Counted from the stretch's first letter, positions 26,953-38,636 are shown. The stretch: 64,000 nucleotides of DNA from Salinicola halimionae (GCF_003206065.1 NZ_PZJQ01000004.1:1275965-1339964); one strand, 5' to 3'. The notes: a model not told the origin generated them from the letters alone. Numbers and translations: made by a program.

Positions 26953-28317
26953 ATGCCAGAGACGCTATCAACCATCGTTTCCCCCGAGGGTAGTCTCGAG
27001 GTGCTGTCCCAGTCCGAAGTCAACCGGCTGAGGGATACCTCGACGAGCGGTCTTCACGACCTGGTCAGACGCTGTGCACTGGCCATTCTCAATTGCGATA
27101 CCCCCACCGACGATGGCTTGGCGGTCATGGAAGCCTACAAGGACTTCGAGATCGAGGTCCTGCAGCAGGATCGCGGTATCCGGCTCAAGCTTTCCAATGC
27201 CCCGGCCTGCGCCTTCGTCGACGGGCGCATGATTCGTGGCGTGCGCGAACAGCTCTCCGCCGTGCTGCGCGACATCGTCTACGTCTACAACGAGATCCAG
27301 AACAACCCCAAGTTCGACCTCAAAACCAACGAAGGCGCCACCAACGCTGTATTTCATATCCTGCGTAACGCCAGCACGCTGCGTACCGCACAGGAGCCGA
27401 GCATGGTCGTCTGCTGGGGCGGCCATTCGATCACGCGTGAAGAGTATGATTACACCAAGGCGGTGGGCTACCACATGGGTCTGCGCGGGCTCGATATCTG
27501 CACCGGATGCGGCCCCGGCGCCATGAAAGGGCCAATGAAAGGCGCCAATCTGGCCCATGCCAAGCAGCGGCGCAAAGGCAGCCGATACCTGGGGATTTCC
27601 GAACCGGGCATCATCGCCGCTGAATCACCCAACCCGATCGTCAACGAACTCGTCATCATGCCGGACATCGAGAAGCGCCTGGAAGCGTTCGTGCGTGTCG
27701 GTCATGGGATCGTTGTGTTTCCCGGCGGCGTGGGAACCGCGGAAGAGATTCTCTATTTGCTCGGCATTCTGATGCACCCGGACAATCGCGACATTCCCTT
27801 CCCGGTCATTTTTACCGGACCGGACAGTGCTCACGACTACTTCCAGCGCATCGATGAATTTCTGCGCTACACATTGGGCGAAGAAGTTCGCCAGCACTAT
27901 CGTATCGTGGTCGACGACCCGGTCAGCGTCGCGCGCCTGATGCGCGACGGCATCCAGGAAGTGGCGGAGTTTCGACGGGAACAAAACGACGCGTTCTACT
28001 TCAATTGGCGTTTGAACATCGAGGGTGGTTTTCAGCAGCCCTTCGAACCCACTCATGAGGCGATGTCGGCGTTGGCGCTACACCACGACCAGCCCAATCA
28101 TGAGCTGGCAGCCAACCTCCGACGGGCGTTCTCGGGCATCGTCGCTGGCAACGTCAAGGAACCCGGCGTGCGCGCCATCGCGGCTCGCGGCCCCTTCCGA
28201 TTGCATGCCGAGCCAGAATTGATGAAACGTCTGGATACGTTGTTGACCTCATTCGTGGCGCAGGGACGCATGAAGCTGCCGGGCAGCGAGTACGTCCCTT
28301 GCTACACCCTTGGCTGA
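26953..28317 (+). CDS. ppnN: Pyrimidine/purine nucleotide 5'-monophosphate nucleosidase
   Basis: Cleaves nucleoside monophosphates to base and ribose 5-phosphate; (p)ppGpp-regulated in E. coli (formerly YgdH). The LOG-type catalytic motifs are VVCWGGHSI, CTGCGPGAMKGPMKG and FPGGVGTAEEILYLLG. The flanking N- and C-terminal PpnN domains are present (RLRDTSTSGLHDLVRRC; RAFSGIVAGNVKEPGVRAI; MKLPGSEYVPCY). It has 454 residues, exactly the E. coli length, from the ATG at 26953 (AGGATG, 8-nt spacing). The ATG at 26938 would place the ribosome site inside the gene. Confidence 0.95.
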   Translation: MPETLSTIVSPEGSLEVLSQSEVNRLRDTSTSGLHDLVRRCALAILNCDTPTDDGLAVMEAYKDFEIEVLQQDRGIRLKLSNAPACAFVDGRMIRGVREQLSAVLRDIVYVYNEIQNNPKFDLKTNEGATNAVFHILRNASTLRTAQEPSMVVCWGGHSITREEYDYTKAVGYHMGLRGLDICTGCGPGAMKGPMKGANLAHAKQRRKGSRYLGISEPGIIAAESPNPIVNELVIMPDIEKRLEAFVRVGHGIVVFPGGVGTAEEILYLLGILMHPDNRDIPFPVIFTGPDSAHDYFQRIDEFLRYTLGEEVRQHYRIVVDDPVSVARLMRDGIQEVAEFRREQNDAFYFNWRLNIEGGFQQPFEPTHEAMSALALHHDQPNHELAANLRRAFSGIVAGNVKEPGVRAIAARGPFRLHAEPELMKRLDTLLTSFVAQGRMKLPGSEYVPCYTLG

Positions 28318-28390
28318 GGCTTGCTGCCTCGGGGAGAAGTTCGACCCCGGTGAGCACGACACCCGGAGGCGTATGGAAGACGCCAAACGC

Positions 28391-28427
28391 GAAGACGGCG
28401 AGCCAAAGGCTCGCCGTCTTCGTTTTT
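28391..28427 (+). terminator. Rho-independent terminator of ppnN
   Basis: 14-bp perfect stem (GAAGACGGCGAGCC) with an AAA loop and the T-run GTTTTT. It also faces the convergent membrane protein gene. Confidence 0.92.
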
Positions 28428-28516
28428 ATGTCGCAACTGGCAACGATCCCAGATGAAAACCGCGCTGCTCGTTTGGCACGACAGGTTCGGCCAGAACAAA
28501 TTTAACGAGGCAGAAC

Positions 28517-28900
28517 TCAACGACGACGCCAGATTCGAATGACCACGTGCAGCAGCAACCCCAGCGCCGCGCCCTGTGACACGATCACGGACCAGTGGTC
28601 GGCAGCGACATCGAACCAGTGCCAGATAGCCATCAGCGCCATACCTCCAATCAGACATCCCGCGAGATGCCGGAACGCTGCAGGACAACGCTGCCGCTCC
28701 GTCGTCGCCATCAAACGCCAGAATCCGATCAACGCCGTGACGACCGCAAGCGCCAGGATGGCCAGCAGCGTCAATCGAGTGGTGTCGTGCAAGAACCAGT
28801 AACGGGGCAGCGAAAGCAGCATGACCATAGCCAGACCGAGCAACGTACTCCACCGCGTTGCGGTCAGCGTTCGCGGCAAAGACACCCGTGACTCGGTCAC
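28517..28900 (-). CDS. Small integral membrane protein coupled to mioC
   Basis: 127 residues with about four membrane segments (TLLGLAMVMLLSLPRYWFL, LTLLAILALAVVTALIGFW, LAGCLIGGMALMAIWHWF, VIVSQGAALGLLLHVVI) and a basic C-terminus IRIWRRR. The GTG start at 28900 overlaps the mioC stop in a GTGA arrangement, which is strong evidence for the start and for co-translation. I do not recognise a family. The link with a flavodoxin suggests a membrane redox or anchoring role, but that is speculation. Confidence 0.75.
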   Translation of the reverse strand: MTESRVSLPRTLTATRWSTLLGLAMVMLLSLPRYWFLHDTTRLTLLAILALAVVTALIGFWRLMATTERQRCPAAFRHLAGCLIGGMALMAIWHWFDVAADHWSVIVSQGAALGLLLHVVIRIWRRR

Positions 28901-29358
28901 ACCTTGAGCCCCTGCGATTCGATCCAGGCTTCTATCCAGGGAATGGCAGCGTCGTCCGCCATGAAGGTCTCCATCGCGTCGATTTCGAGACGCTCTCCCA
29001 AGCGTTGCGCGCCCAGATCGGCCAGGATATCGTCCAGCGCTCTGCCGGAACCGCAAAACGTATCGCCATATGAACTATCACCCAGCGCGATCAAACCGTA
29101 TCGAAGCGAGACGAGGCTCGGCGACTGGGCCTTGAGCTGACGAACGAAGGGAACGAAGTCACCGGGGAAATCACCACTGCCGGTGGTCGACACGCAAAAC
29201 AGCACCAGATCCGACAGCTCATCGACCATGTCACTCGCCGACGGCTGTTCGATGATGGCAACCTCGTAGCCCGCCTGTTCGAACAACGGCGAAACCTGCT
29301 CCGCCACGTCGAGCGCACCACCGTAGACGGTGCCGACGACAATCTTTAGCTTAGGCAT
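28897..29358 (-). CDS. mioC: Flavodoxin-like protein, MioC family
   Basis: FMN-binding electron carrier fold of 153 residues. The phosphate-binding loop is VGTVYGGALDVAEQV, the isoalloxazine loops are CVSTTGSGDFPGDFV and ALGDSSYGDTFCGSG, and the length fits MioC (147) rather than true flavodoxins (about 170). E. coli MioC supports biotin synthase in vitro; the physiological role here is unknown. The ribosome site is weak. It is the first gene of a two-gene unit with the membrane protein, downstream of the ihfA terminator. Confidence 0.85.
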   Translation of the reverse strand: MPKLKIVVGTVYGGALDVAEQVSPLFEQAGYEVAIIEQPSASDMVDELSDLVLFCVSTTGSGDFPGDFVPFVRQLKAQSPSLVSLRYGLIALGDSSYGDTFCGSGRALDDILADLGAQRLGERLEIDAMETFMADDAAIPWIEAWIESQGLKV

Positions 29359-29435
29359 AACACTCAGTCAGCAATTGATTTGCGCGGGAGCTTAGCACAC
29401 CCCCTACCTGGGCTCACCTGGTGCGAGGCCCAAAG

Positions 29436-29474
29436 CATGACCGCCCGCCAACGAATCGCTGGCGGGCGGTCATG
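29436..29474. terminator. Terminator after ihfA
   Basis: 15-bp perfect stem (CATGACCGCCCGCCA) with a 9-nt loop, 18 nt after the ihfA stop. It ends the thrS-ihfA operon, though the T-run is short. Confidence 0.8.
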
Positions 29475-29491
29475 AAAATCACGAGGCCGGC

Positions 29492-29800
29492 TCAGTCCTC
29501 TTGCAACTCACCGTCGAAACTCTCGACCTTGGCCTTGAGTTTCTGCCCGGGGCGAAAAGTCACCACCCGCCGAGCGGAGATCGGGATCTCTTCGCCGGTC
29601 TTGGGGTTACGACCGGGCCGCTCCCGCTTGTCTCGCAGGTCAAAGTTGCCGAAACCGGACAGTTTTACCTGCTCGTTTTCGCGCAGACAGCCACGAATCT
29701 CCTCGAAGAACGTCTCCACCATGTATTTGGCTTCCCGCTTGGAGAAACCAAGTTCCGTGTGCAGATGTTCCGCAAGCTCAGCTTTCGTCAGCGCTCCCAT
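29492..29800 (-). CDS. ihfA: Integration host factor subunit alpha
   Basis: Nucleoid-associated DNA-bending protein that works as a heterodimer with IhfB. The HU-fold signature [20 protein letters not shown] and the DNA-inserting arm [17 protein letters not shown] are nearly identical to E. coli IhfA. It has 102 residues. The ATG at 29800 has a GGGAG site; the longer frame has no support. It is the last gene of the thrS operon, 28 nt after pheT, the same order as in E. coli. Confidence 0.97.
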   Translation of the reverse strand: MGALTKAELAEHLHTELGFSKREAKYMVETFFEEIRGCLRENEQVKLSGFGNFDLRDKRERPGRNPKTGEEIPISARRVVTFRPGQKLKAKVESFDGELQED

Positions 29801-29828
29801 GATCGCTCCCTTCGCGCAGGATGACGGA

Positions 29829-32210
29829 TCAACTCCGCAGCGTGGCCCCGAAGCGCGTTTGCGCAACTTCCACGACGTCTGCGATTAACTGATTGATTTC
29901 TTCGTCATTGAGAGTGCGCGAAGGATGCTGCCAGGTCAAGCCCATGGCAACGCTCTTGAAGCCTTGCTCTACCCCTTTGCCATGGTAGACATCGAACAAC
30001 TGCCACTGAGTGAGCCACTCGCCGGCCCGGACTCGAATGGCATCCAGCAGCGGCGCGACCCCCACCTCGTCGTTGACCACGAATGCCAGATCCCGACGCA
30101 CCTCCGGATAGCGAGAGAGTGGCATAAAGCGAGATATCACACCCTGGGTCAAAGCATCCTGCTCGACTTCGAAAACATATACTTCGGGCTTGATGTCGAG
30201 CTGCGCGCGAATGGCGGGATGCAACGCTCCCAGCCAACCCACGGCCTCACCCTTGCGATAGACGCGTGCTGACCGTCCCGGATGCAGCGCGGGATGGGTT
30301 TCACCCACAAAACTCCACGCATCGGCTTCACCGCTCAATGCGATCAGACTCTCCACGTCACCCTTGAGGTCGAAGAAATCGACACCGTCACGTGAGGAGA
30401 ACCAACCTTCGACTTCTCGAGAGCCACAAATCAGACCACCGAACATCGAGGTCTGTACCAGTTCGTCCAGTTCGCCCTGAAAGACCAAACCGGTTTCGAA
30501 CAGTCGCACACGATGCTGCTGACGATTGAGATTGTGTATCAGCGCCTTGATCAACCCGGGAAAGAGGCTATGTCGCATGACCGACATGTCGCTAGAAATC
30601 GGGTTGGCCAGTACCGGAGACACGCCGTCCGGCGTTATCAATGCCTGCAACTCCGGTGACACGAAACTGTAAGTCACCGCCTCCTGGTAGCCCCGGGACA
30701 CCATGTGCCGACGCAAACGACGAAGTGGCTGTGACGCCTCGTCATCGGCCGCCAGACTCAGACGTGCCTGAGGCCGTCGCACCGGCAACTGGTTATAGCC
30801 GTGAATGCGAGCGACCTCCTCGATCAGGTCTTCCTCGACCGAAATATCGAAACGCCAACTCGGGATCTCTACGCGCCAGCTCTGCCCGGGCGCGGAGCTG
30901 GCCATGCCCAGCGAACGAAAGATGCGATGGATTTCCTCGTCGGGCAGACGAACGCCCAGACAAGCGGACAACCGCTCGCGACGCAGCTCGACATCCGGTC
31001 GCCGAGGCAGATGCATCGGCTGCCTCACCTCGGTGATCGGCCCTGGTGCTCCCCCGACGATAGCGATCAGCAGTTCGGTGGCACGCTCCATCGCGGGGCG
31101 CGTGATATCCGGATCCACGCCACGCTCGAAGCGGTGCGACGCGTCCGTATGCAGCCCGAAATCGCGCGCCTTACCGGCAACGGCGAGCGGCGAGAAGTAG
31201 GCGGCTTCCAGGAACAGGTTGCGCGTTTCGCCTGTTACCCCGGTCGCTTCCCCTCCCATCACACCGGCGATCGCCAACGCACGATCATGGTCGGCGATGA
31301 CGAGCGTGTTCTCGTTCAGCACTACTGCCTGTCCATCCAGCAGCGTCAATCGCTCATTCTCCCGCGCCCGGCGAACTTCGATCCCACCTTTCAGGGTATC
31401 GAGATCGAAAGCGTGCATCGGCTGTCCCAGCTCGAGCATGACATAGTTGGTGACATCGACTGCCGGATCGATACTGCGAATTCCACTACGACGTAGACGC
31501 TCGCACATCCATAACGGTGTACTCGCTGTGACGTCGACGTCACGAATGACACGGCCCAGATAGCGCGGGCATCGTTCTCCATCACTCACGCCGACCGGGA
31601 ACTGGGCGTTGTTGCGAGCAACGACCGGCGCGATGCTCGGTTCGTTCACTTTGGTTCCCGTCACGCAACCGACTTCGCGAGCCATCCCACGCAGACTGAG
31701 GCAGTCGCCGCGGTTGGGCGTCAGGTCGACCTCAATGGTGTGATCGTCCAGTTGCAACCAGGTCCGGAAGTCCTTTCCGACAGGAGCCTCCGCCGGTAGC
31801 ACGTAGATACCCTCGGAACGCCCTTCTTCCAGGCCCAGTTCGGATGCGGAGCAGATCATGCCGCAGGATTCGATGCCACGAAGTTTGGCTTTCCGGATCT
31901 TGAAATTATCGGGAAGTACCGCTCCAACACGCGCGAAAGGCACTTTCTGACCGATATCGACATTGGGTGCACCACAGACCACCTGCACGGGTTCGTCGGA
32001 GCCGTCGTCAACCAGGCAGACATTGAGCTTGTCGGCATCGGGATGCGTCGACTTGGCAACGACCGTCGCCACGATAACGCCCTCGAAGATAGCACCAACG
32101 GGGGCGACCGCGTCGACCTCCAGGCCAGCCATGGTAATGGCATCGGCCAGCTCCTGGGTTTCGAGAGCCGGTGATACCCACTCGCGCAGCCACGCTTCGG
32201 AAAACTTCAT
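29829..32210 (-). CDS. pheT: Phenylalanyl-tRNA synthetase beta subunit
   Basis: Forms the alpha2-beta2 PheRS, charging tRNA-Phe. Domain order is complete: the tRNA-binding/EMAP-like domain ([19 protein letters not shown]), B3/B4 editing domain ([18 protein letters not shown]), B5 DNA-binding-like domain, and the C-terminal ferredoxin-fold anticodon-binding domain ([14 protein letters not shown]). It has 793 residues against 795 in E. coli. The ATG is preceded by AGGAG with 8-nt spacing and lies 28 nt after pheS. Confidence 0.97.
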   Translation of the reverse strand: MKFSEAWLREWVSPALETQELADAITMAGLEVDAVAPVGAIFEGVIVATVVAKSTHPDADKLNVCLVDDGSDEPVQVVCGAPNVDIGQKVPFARVGAVLPDNFKIRKAKLRGIESCGMICSASELGLEEGRSEGIYVLPAEAPVGKDFRTWLQLDDHTIEVDLTPNRGDCLSLRGMAREVGCVTGTKVNEPSIAPVVARNNAQFPVGVSDGERCPRYLGRVIRDVDVTASTPLWMCERLRRSGIRSIDPAVDVTNYVMLELGQPMHAFDLDTLKGGIEVRRARENERLTLLDGQAVVLNENTLVIADHDRALAIAGVMGGEATGVTGETRNLFLEAAYFSPLAVAGKARDFGLHTDASHRFERGVDPDITRPAMERATELLIAIVGGAPGPITEVRQPMHLPRRPDVELRRERLSACLGVRLPDEEIHRIFRSLGMASSAPGQSWRVEIPSWRFDISVEEDLIEEVARIHGYNQLPVRRPQARLSLAADDEASQPLRRLRRHMVSRGYQEAVTYSFVSPELQALITPDGVSPVLANPISSDMSVMRHSLFPGLIKALIHNLNRQQHRVRLFETGLVFQGELDELVQTSMFGGLICGSREVEGWFSSRDGVDFFDLKGDVESLIALSGEADAWSFVGETHPALHPGRSARVYRKGEAVGWLGALHPAIRAQLDIKPEVYVFEVEQDALTQGVISRFMPLSRYPEVRRDLAFVVNDEVGVAPLLDAIRVRAGEWLTQWQLFDVYHGKGVEQGFKSVAMGLTWQHPSRTLNDEEINQLIADVVEVAQTRFGATLRS

Positions 32211-32238
32211 CGGGATACTCCTTGACTGGGCGAGGAAA

Positions 32239-33757
<1,519 letters not shown>

Positions 33758-33793
33758 AGTACTCTCCTGACGTTAAAGACTGACTACCAAGTG

Positions 33794-33988
33794 TTACAGG
33801 TTGGGCAGCATGCGAGTTACGAGCTGCTTGTCGGCAGCGTGTACCTGCTTCATGCCACGCAGCTGACGCTTACGCTTGGTGGACTTCTTGGTCAGGATGT
33901 GACTACGAAAAGACTGCTTGTGCTTGAAGCCATTACCAGTCTTCTTGAAGCGCTTGGCAGCACCACTGTTACTCTTGATTTTCGGCAT
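33794..33988 (-). CDS. rpmI: 50S ribosomal protein L35
   Basis: 64 residues, highly basic: [40 protein letters not shown]. Component of the large subunit. A GGAG ribosome site lies before the ATG. It lies between infC and rplT in the conserved order. Confidence 0.97.
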   Translation of the reverse strand: MPKIKSNSGAAKRFKKTGNGFKHKQSFRSHILTKKSTKRKRQLRGMKQVHAADKQLVTRMLPNL

Positions 33989-34029
33989 GGGAAAAACTCC
34001 ACTCCGCTTTTTTTAGAAAACCCGAGGCC

Positions 34030-34061
34030 GGAAACAGCGAGCGCTGCCGCTCGCCGTTTCC
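34030..34061 (-). promoter_or_regulatory. Stable hairpin in the infC-rpmI spacer, possible L20 leader
   Basis: 14-bp stem (GGAAACGGCGAGCG with one G-U pair) and a 4-nt loop, 41 nt upstream of rpmI. The T-rich stretch is too far away for a standard terminator. Position matches the E. coli site where L20 represses rpmI-rplT translation, so an autoregulatory RNA is a reasonable guess. Confidence 0.4.
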
Positions 34062-34080
34062 CGTTCGACTTGCCCGCGGA

Positions 34081-34620
34081 TCACTTCTTCTTGGGCGCAA
34101 GAATCATGATCATCTGCCGGCCTTCCATCTTGGGGAAGGATTCGACAGCAGCCAGCTCTTCCAGGTCGGCGGCAATCCGTTCCATCAGTCGACGACCGAT
34201 ATCCTGGTGTGCCATTTCGCGACCACGGAAACGCAGCGTGACCTTACCCTTGTCGCCACCTTCGAGGAAACGTATCAGGTTTTTGAGCTTCACCTGATAG
34301 TCGCCCTCGTCCGTGCCAGGACGGAACTTGACTTCCTTGACCTGGATCTGTTTGGTTTTCTTCTTCTGAGCTGACTTCTGCTTCTTCTGCTCGAAGAGAA
34401 ATTTACCGTAATCCATGATTTTACAGACGATAGGATCGGCATTGGAAATCTGAACGAGATCCATCCCGGCTTCCTCGGCGCGCTGAAGCGCCTCCTGCAT
34501 GGGAACGACTCCCAACTGCTCGCCCTCGGCATCGATAAGGCGAACTTCGTCTGCATGAATACGGTCATTAATGGGCGCGCGCTTTTCCTGAGGACGCCCG
34601 CGCTGATTATTACGCTTGAT
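34081..34620 (-). CDS. infC: Translation initiation factor IF-3 with ATC start codon
   Basis: Binds the 30S subunit and proof-reads initiation codons. It has 179 residues. The reading frame opens [20 protein letters not shown] and continues through [32 protein letters not shown] and [14 protein letters not shown] to the usual end [11 protein letters not shown]. The only start that fits the family and a ribosome site (GGAG, 8-nt spacing) is ATC at 34620. A non-canonical start codon is typical of infC and underlies IF3 autoregulation. An ATG-only gene caller would begin at the internal ATG at 34515 and lose 35 residues. Confidence 0.95.
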   Translation of the reverse strand: MKRNNQRGRPQEKRAPINDRIHADEVRLIDAEGEQLGVVPMQEALQRAEEAGMDLVQISNADPIVCKIMDYGKFLFEQKKQKSAQKKKTKQIQVKEVKFRPGTDEGDYQVKLKNLIRFLEGGDKGKVTLRFRGREMAHQDIGRRLMERIAADLEELAAVESFPKMEGRQMIMILAPKKK

Positions 34621-34641
34621 CGTTAGATCTCCATTTGGCGA

Positions 34642-36555
34642 TTAACGTTGCTGCTCCGGATGGTTGGACTGCTGTAGCTGCGCTATCAGCGCATCGACAG
34701 CTACCGACCCTAAATCCTCACCGGACCGAGTGCGTAATGCAACGGCACCCGATTCGACTTCCTTATCGCCGACAACCAGCAGATAAGGAATCTTCTGCAG
34801 CGTATGCTCGCGGATTTTAAAGCCGATCTTCTCATTCCTCAAGTCCGACTCGACCCGAAAACCAGCTTCACGCAAGCGTTTGGCAAGATTTTCGGCATAT
34901 TCACGCTGAGCATCCGTGATATTGAGCACTACAGCCTGGACCGGAGAGAGCCACAAAGGCAAGGCCCCGGCGTAATGTTCAATCAAAATACCGATGAAAC
35001 GTTCCATCGAGCCGACGATCGCCCGGTGCAGCATGACGGGTACCTGGCGAGAACCATCCTCGGCGACATACTGCGCGCCTAGGCGGCTGGGCATCATGAA
35101 GTCGACTTGCATGGTACCGACCTGCCACTCGCGACCCAGGCAATCCTTCATATGGTACTCGATCTTCGGACCATAGAAGGCACCCTCGCCCGGCAACTCC
35201 TGCCATTCGACATCGCAGTTGCCCAAAGCGGCGCGCAATGCATCTTCGGCACGATCCCATGTTTCATCGCTACCCAGACGTTTTTCAGGCCGAAGCGCAA
35301 TCTTGACAGCGATGTCCTCGAAGCCGAAATCGCCGTAAACCTTCAGCGCCTGACGGTGAAACGCCGTGACTTCGGGTTCGATTTGCGTCTCGGTACAGAA
35401 AACATGCCCATCATCCTGCGTGAAGGCTCGCACGCGCATGATACCGTGTAACGCGCCCGAAGGCTCGTTTCGATGGCAACCGCCGAACTCGCCATAACGA
35501 ATCGGCAATTCGCGGTAACTTCGCAGACCAGAATTGAAAACCTGAACATGGCCCGGACAATTCATCGGCTTAAGCGCGTATTCACGCTTCTCCGACTCGG
35601 TGAAGAACATGTTGTCGGCGTAGTTGTCCCAATGTCCCGACTTCTTCCACAACGCCACGTCCATGATCTGCGGACACTTTATTTCTTGATAGCCACTGCT
35701 CTTGTAGACGCCCCGCATGTACTGCTCGACGGCCTGCCATAGTGTCCATCCGCGGGGATGCCAGAACACCATACCCGGCGCTTCTTCCTGCATATGGAAG
35801 AAGTCGAAGCGGCGAGCCAGCTTGCGATGATCGCGTTTTTCGGCCTCCTCGAGACGCAGCAAGTAGGCCTTCAACGCCTTCTTGTCTCCCCAGGCCGTAC
35901 CGTAAATTCGGGTCAGCATCGGCTTGGTGGCATCACCGCGCCAATAGGCGCCCGCCAATTTGGTCAGCTTGAATGCCTTGAGATGGCGCGTATTTGGCAC
36001 ATGAGGACCGCGACACATGTCGATGTATTCCTGATGATGATAGAGACGAATCGCCTCGCCTTCAGGAATACTCTCGACGATCTCCTGCTTGTAAGGCTCA
36101 TTCCTCGACGCGAAGCTCGCCAACGCTTCTGACCGATCGACATACTCTCGAACGACGTCATACTCCTGATCGATCAGCGACTTCATACGCGCCTCGATCG
36201 CTTCCAGATCTTCGGAGGAAAGAGAGGCCTCGAAGTCGATGTCGTAATAAAAGCCATCGTCTATGACCGGACCAATGGCCATTTTGGCGTCCGGATACAG
36301 CTGCTTGACCGCGTGCCCCAGCAGATGAGCACAGGAGTGGCGAATGATAGCCACGCCTTCGTCGTCTCTGGCGGTCAGAATAGCCACTTCGGCATCATGA
36401 CCGATAATATCGGCGGCATCGACTTCGATGCCATCTATCTTGCCGGCGATACATGCCTTGGCAAGTCCAGGACCGATGGACTCGGCCAATTGCATGACCG
36501 TAACGGGCTCTTCGAAAGTTCTCTGACTGCCGTCCGGCAGTGTCACAATGGGCAT
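34642..36555 (-). CDS. thrS: Threonyl-tRNA synthetase
   Basis: Class II synthetase charging tRNA-Thr. Domains: N-terminal TGS ([19 protein letters not shown]), the editing domain with the [16 protein letters not shown] and [10 protein letters not shown] motifs, the catalytic core ([44 protein letters not shown]) and a C-terminal anticodon-binding domain. It has 637 residues from the ATG at 36555 (AAGGA, 8-nt spacing). It is the first gene of the operon and ends 21 nt before infC. Confidence 0.97.
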   Translation of the reverse strand: MPIVTLPDGSQRTFEEPVTVMQLAESIGPGLAKACIAGKIDGIEVDAADIIGHDAEVAILTARDDEGVAIIRHSCAHLLGHAVKQLYPDAKMAIGPVIDDGFYYDIDFEASLSSEDLEAIEARMKSLIDQEYDVVREYVDRSEALASFASRNEPYKQEIVESIPEGEAIRLYHHQEYIDMCRGPHVPNTRHLKAFKLTKLAGAYWRGDATKPMLTRIYGTAWGDKKALKAYLLRLEEAEKRDHRKLARRFDFFHMQEEAPGMVFWHPRGWTLWQAVEQYMRGVYKSSGYQEIKCPQIMDVALWKKSGHWDNYADNMFFTESEKREYALKPMNCPGHVQVFNSGLRSYRELPIRYGEFGGCHRNEPSGALHGIMRVRAFTQDDGHVFCTETQIEPEVTAFHRQALKVYGDFGFEDIAVKIALRPEKRLGSDETWDRAEDALRAALGNCDVEWQELPGEGAFYGPKIEYHMKDCLGREWQVGTMQVDFMMPSRLGAQYVAEDGSRQVPVMLHRAIVGSMERFIGILIEHYAGALPLWLSPVQAVVLNITDAQREYAENLAKRLREAGFRVESDLRNEKIGFKIREHTLQKIPYLLVVGDKEVESGAVALRTRSGEDLGSVAVDALIAQLQQSNHPEQQR

Positions 36556-36871
36556 GAAACATTCCTTACGCTCAGTGGTGGTCCACACCAAGGATCACAT
36601 GAACTCGTTTATGAAGCAGAAACACCTCCCTTGCGACGGGCTCGCATACGGGCAAATCCATTGATGCTCGAGAGATGTCGTTTCGCGAAGCAGGCTGGTG
36701 ATCGCGAGAACGTAGACTAACAGCGAAAAAACGCCCTCGCCATCACTGGCAAAGACGCCGAATCCCAGGGTTATTTTCTCTTGCAGCTATCAACCCGGTT
36801 TTTTCTCACCAAACAATAAGGGCGCCCGAAGGCGCCCTTATCATCACATCAACTACGTGTCGGGATAAAAC
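36556..36871. other. thrS leader and ompA-like 3' region
   Basis: About 315 bp. The part next to thrS would be its leader; a small hairpin (TGGTG / CACCA) lies just before the ribosome site, but the E. coli thr operator structure is not recognisable. The ompA-like terminator lies at its other end. Confidence 0.45.
36816..36841 (-). terminator. Terminator of the ompA-like gene
   Basis: 11-bp stem (ATAAGGGCGCC) closing a TTCG tetraloop on the minus strand, followed by TTGTTT. It lies 30 nt after the stop. Confidence 0.85.
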
Positions 36872-37753
36872 TTATTCCCACTCACCCAGCTCAACGCGAC
36901 GGTTCTGAGCGCGACCTTCAGCAGTATCGTTGCTGGCGACCGGCTGCTCTTCACCATAACCCATGGTCATGATGTTGCTTCCGGAGAACCCTTTGCTAAC
37001 CAAATAGGCTTTCACGGAATCAGCACGACGCTGGGACAGCTCCTTGTTGTAGGCCGCCGGACCGACAGAGTCGGTGTGGCCTTCAAGGCGGATGCGCAGC
37101 TTGTCGTTGGTCATCAGCTTGTCGGACACACCGTCCAGAATGGATTCGGCGCTGGAAGTCAGCTTGGCAGAGTCAAACTCGAAGTTGACGTCGCGCAGGA
37201 CGAGATCTTCCTGGCAACCCAAGGAGTTGACTTCTGCACCAGCCGGGGTGTCAGGGCACTGGTCCTGATAGTCCGGCACGCCGTCGCCGTCGGAATCCAG
37301 CGGGCAACCCTGAGCGTTGACTTCAACGCCAGCCGGCGTTCCCGGGCACTGATCCATGTAGTCCGGCACGCCGTCACCATCGGTGTCGAGCGGGCAGCCA
37401 ACGGCGTCCACTGCTACACCAGCAGGCGTATTCGGGCACTGGTCACGATCGTCAGGCACGCCGTCGCCGTCGCTGTCCATGACATTCGACGAGTAATCAG
37501 CACACAGCAGAGCGCCAGCAGTCGCGCCAGCAACACCACCAACCGCAGCACCGGTATCTTCATCGGAGCTACCGCTAGTTGCGTAACCGACACCGCCACC
37601 GATCAAGCCGCCGGCGATACCGCAGACGAACGGGGACTGGTACCAAGCTTGGTCGGACGAGCTACCAGTGGATTCCATACCGGAACTGGCACAACCAGAA
37701 AGACCGACTACCAGAGCAGAACCTAGTAGCAAGCCAGTCGTTGATTTTTTCAT
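36872..37753 (-). CDS. OmpA-family lipoprotein with three TSP3-type calcium repeats
   Basis: Predicted outer-membrane lipoprotein anchoring the envelope to peptidoglycan. The lipobox LSGC gives C21. A glycine-zipper segment follows (GIAGGLIGGGVGYATSG, GAAVGGVAGATAGALL). Next are three tandem ~32-residue repeats DSDGDGVPDxxDQCPxTPAG of the thrombospondin type-3 class, with calcium-binding aspartates. A C-terminal OmpA domain (EGHTDSVGPAAYNKELSQRR) closes the protein. It has 293 residues. The ATG has AGGAG with 7-nt spacing. It is monocistronic and probably highly expressed. Confidence 0.92.
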   Translation of the reverse strand: MKKSTTGLLLGSALVVGLSGCASSGMESTGSSSDQAWYQSPFVCGIAGGLIGGGVGYATSGSSDEDTGAAVGGVAGATAGALLCADYSSNVMDSDGDGVPDDRDQCPNTPAGVAVDAVGCPLDTDGDGVPDYMDQCPGTPAGVEVNAQGCPLDSDGDGVPDYQDQCPDTPAGAEVNSLGCQEDLVLRDVNFEFDSAKLTSSAESILDGVSDKLMTNDKLRIRLEGHTDSVGPAAYNKELSQRRADSVKAYLVSKGFSGSNIMTMGYGEEQPVASNDTAEGRAQNRRVELGEWE

Positions 37754-38153
37754 GTAAGACTCCTTCTTAACACAGCGCTAGTCGTAACGGGCGTTACCCA
37801 GCGGCTTCGAGTATAGAAGCCGAATTCATCAAGAGGAAGGGTTCCCCTCCTCCTGACAACAAAGAAAACTCTCGCCAACGTCGTAGACGCCGATTTGAGC
37901 GGTAGTCAATGTTCCCATTGCCCCTTTTCTTTGCAGCTCCGTAACAGCATTATCGATTCCAGCCCGAGATGCAAACCCGTGTCGGGAAACACTGTTCTTT
38001 TTTAGCATCATTTACCAGATTGGCAAAGTGGATTAGCAAAAACTTTGCACTTTTTCTTTGTACTTTCGCATTCTGGATCTTGCATTTCTTCGGGAGAAGA
38101 GCATTCATTCTCCGAGCTCGTCGCCAAGCCTTCTTGAGCCGCGAGCGAGCGTT
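37754..38153. other. Region upstream of the ompA-like gene
   Basis: 400 bp without a convincing gene. It holds the promoter and leader of the ompA-like lipoprotein. A 60-codon minus-strand frame (37829-38011) has no clear ribosome site and no recognised product. Confidence 0.45.
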
Positions 38154-38636
38154 TCAGTCGTTGAAAGCCTGCTCGTTGTGCCCTATCCAATCCCGGCAGA
38201 ATATCCGAAGCTCGACCGCCGCCAGATGCAACCGATGATCATGACGCTTTGCCATCTCTTCACGCTGAAGATCCTCACGGTGACGTTCACGCGGGGAGAG
38301 CTCGCGACGGGACTGGTGGGTGTGCAAGTGTTCGGCTTCGACCTGCACTTCGCCAAGCACCCGCCAGACTTCCCGGTCGACCAGGCGATTGTCGATGATA
38401 TCGAGCAGCACCTTGCAACGTAACGCGCCCTCCACCATGTCCACCTGACGTTCGACCATCGCCTGTGATAGCGCGTCTAAACTATCGATGCAGTTTTGGT
38501 TAGCGCGATCGATTTCAGCGACTCGAAACGCTCGGCGCCGTTTGACCTCGCCCCATAAACGCCAGGCATAGATCGAGAGCCCGGCAATGATCAGAACGGC
38601 AAGGATCGTGAATCCGATTGCAAGAGGTAACGACAT
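38154..38636 (-). CDS. DUF2489-like membrane-anchored protein
   Basis: 160 residues: an N-terminal membrane helix (IGFTILAVLIIAGLSIYAWRL), then a charged helical cytoplasmic part with CIDSLDALSQAMVERQVDMVEG and CKVLLDIIDNRL. This resembles the DUF2489 family found in gammaproteobacteria, for which no function is known. It is divergent from the SLC13 carrier. The family assignment rests on memory of the conserved xxIxxLAxAMxxxQxxxxEGxLRxKxLLD pattern, so it is moderate. Confidence 0.65.
   Translation of the reverse strand: MSLPLAIGFTILAVLIIAGLSIYAWRLWGEVKRRRAFRVAEIDRANQNCIDSLDALSQAMVERQVDMVEGALRCKVLLDIIDNRLVDREVWRVLGEVQVEAEHLHTHQSRRELSPRERHREDLQREEMAKRHDHRLHLAAVELRIFCRDWIGHNEQAFND

Noticed and set aside
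37829-38011. 60-codon minus-strand frame upstream of the ompA-like gene
   Set aside because: No clear ribosome site and no family resemblance; probably the lipoprotein leader.
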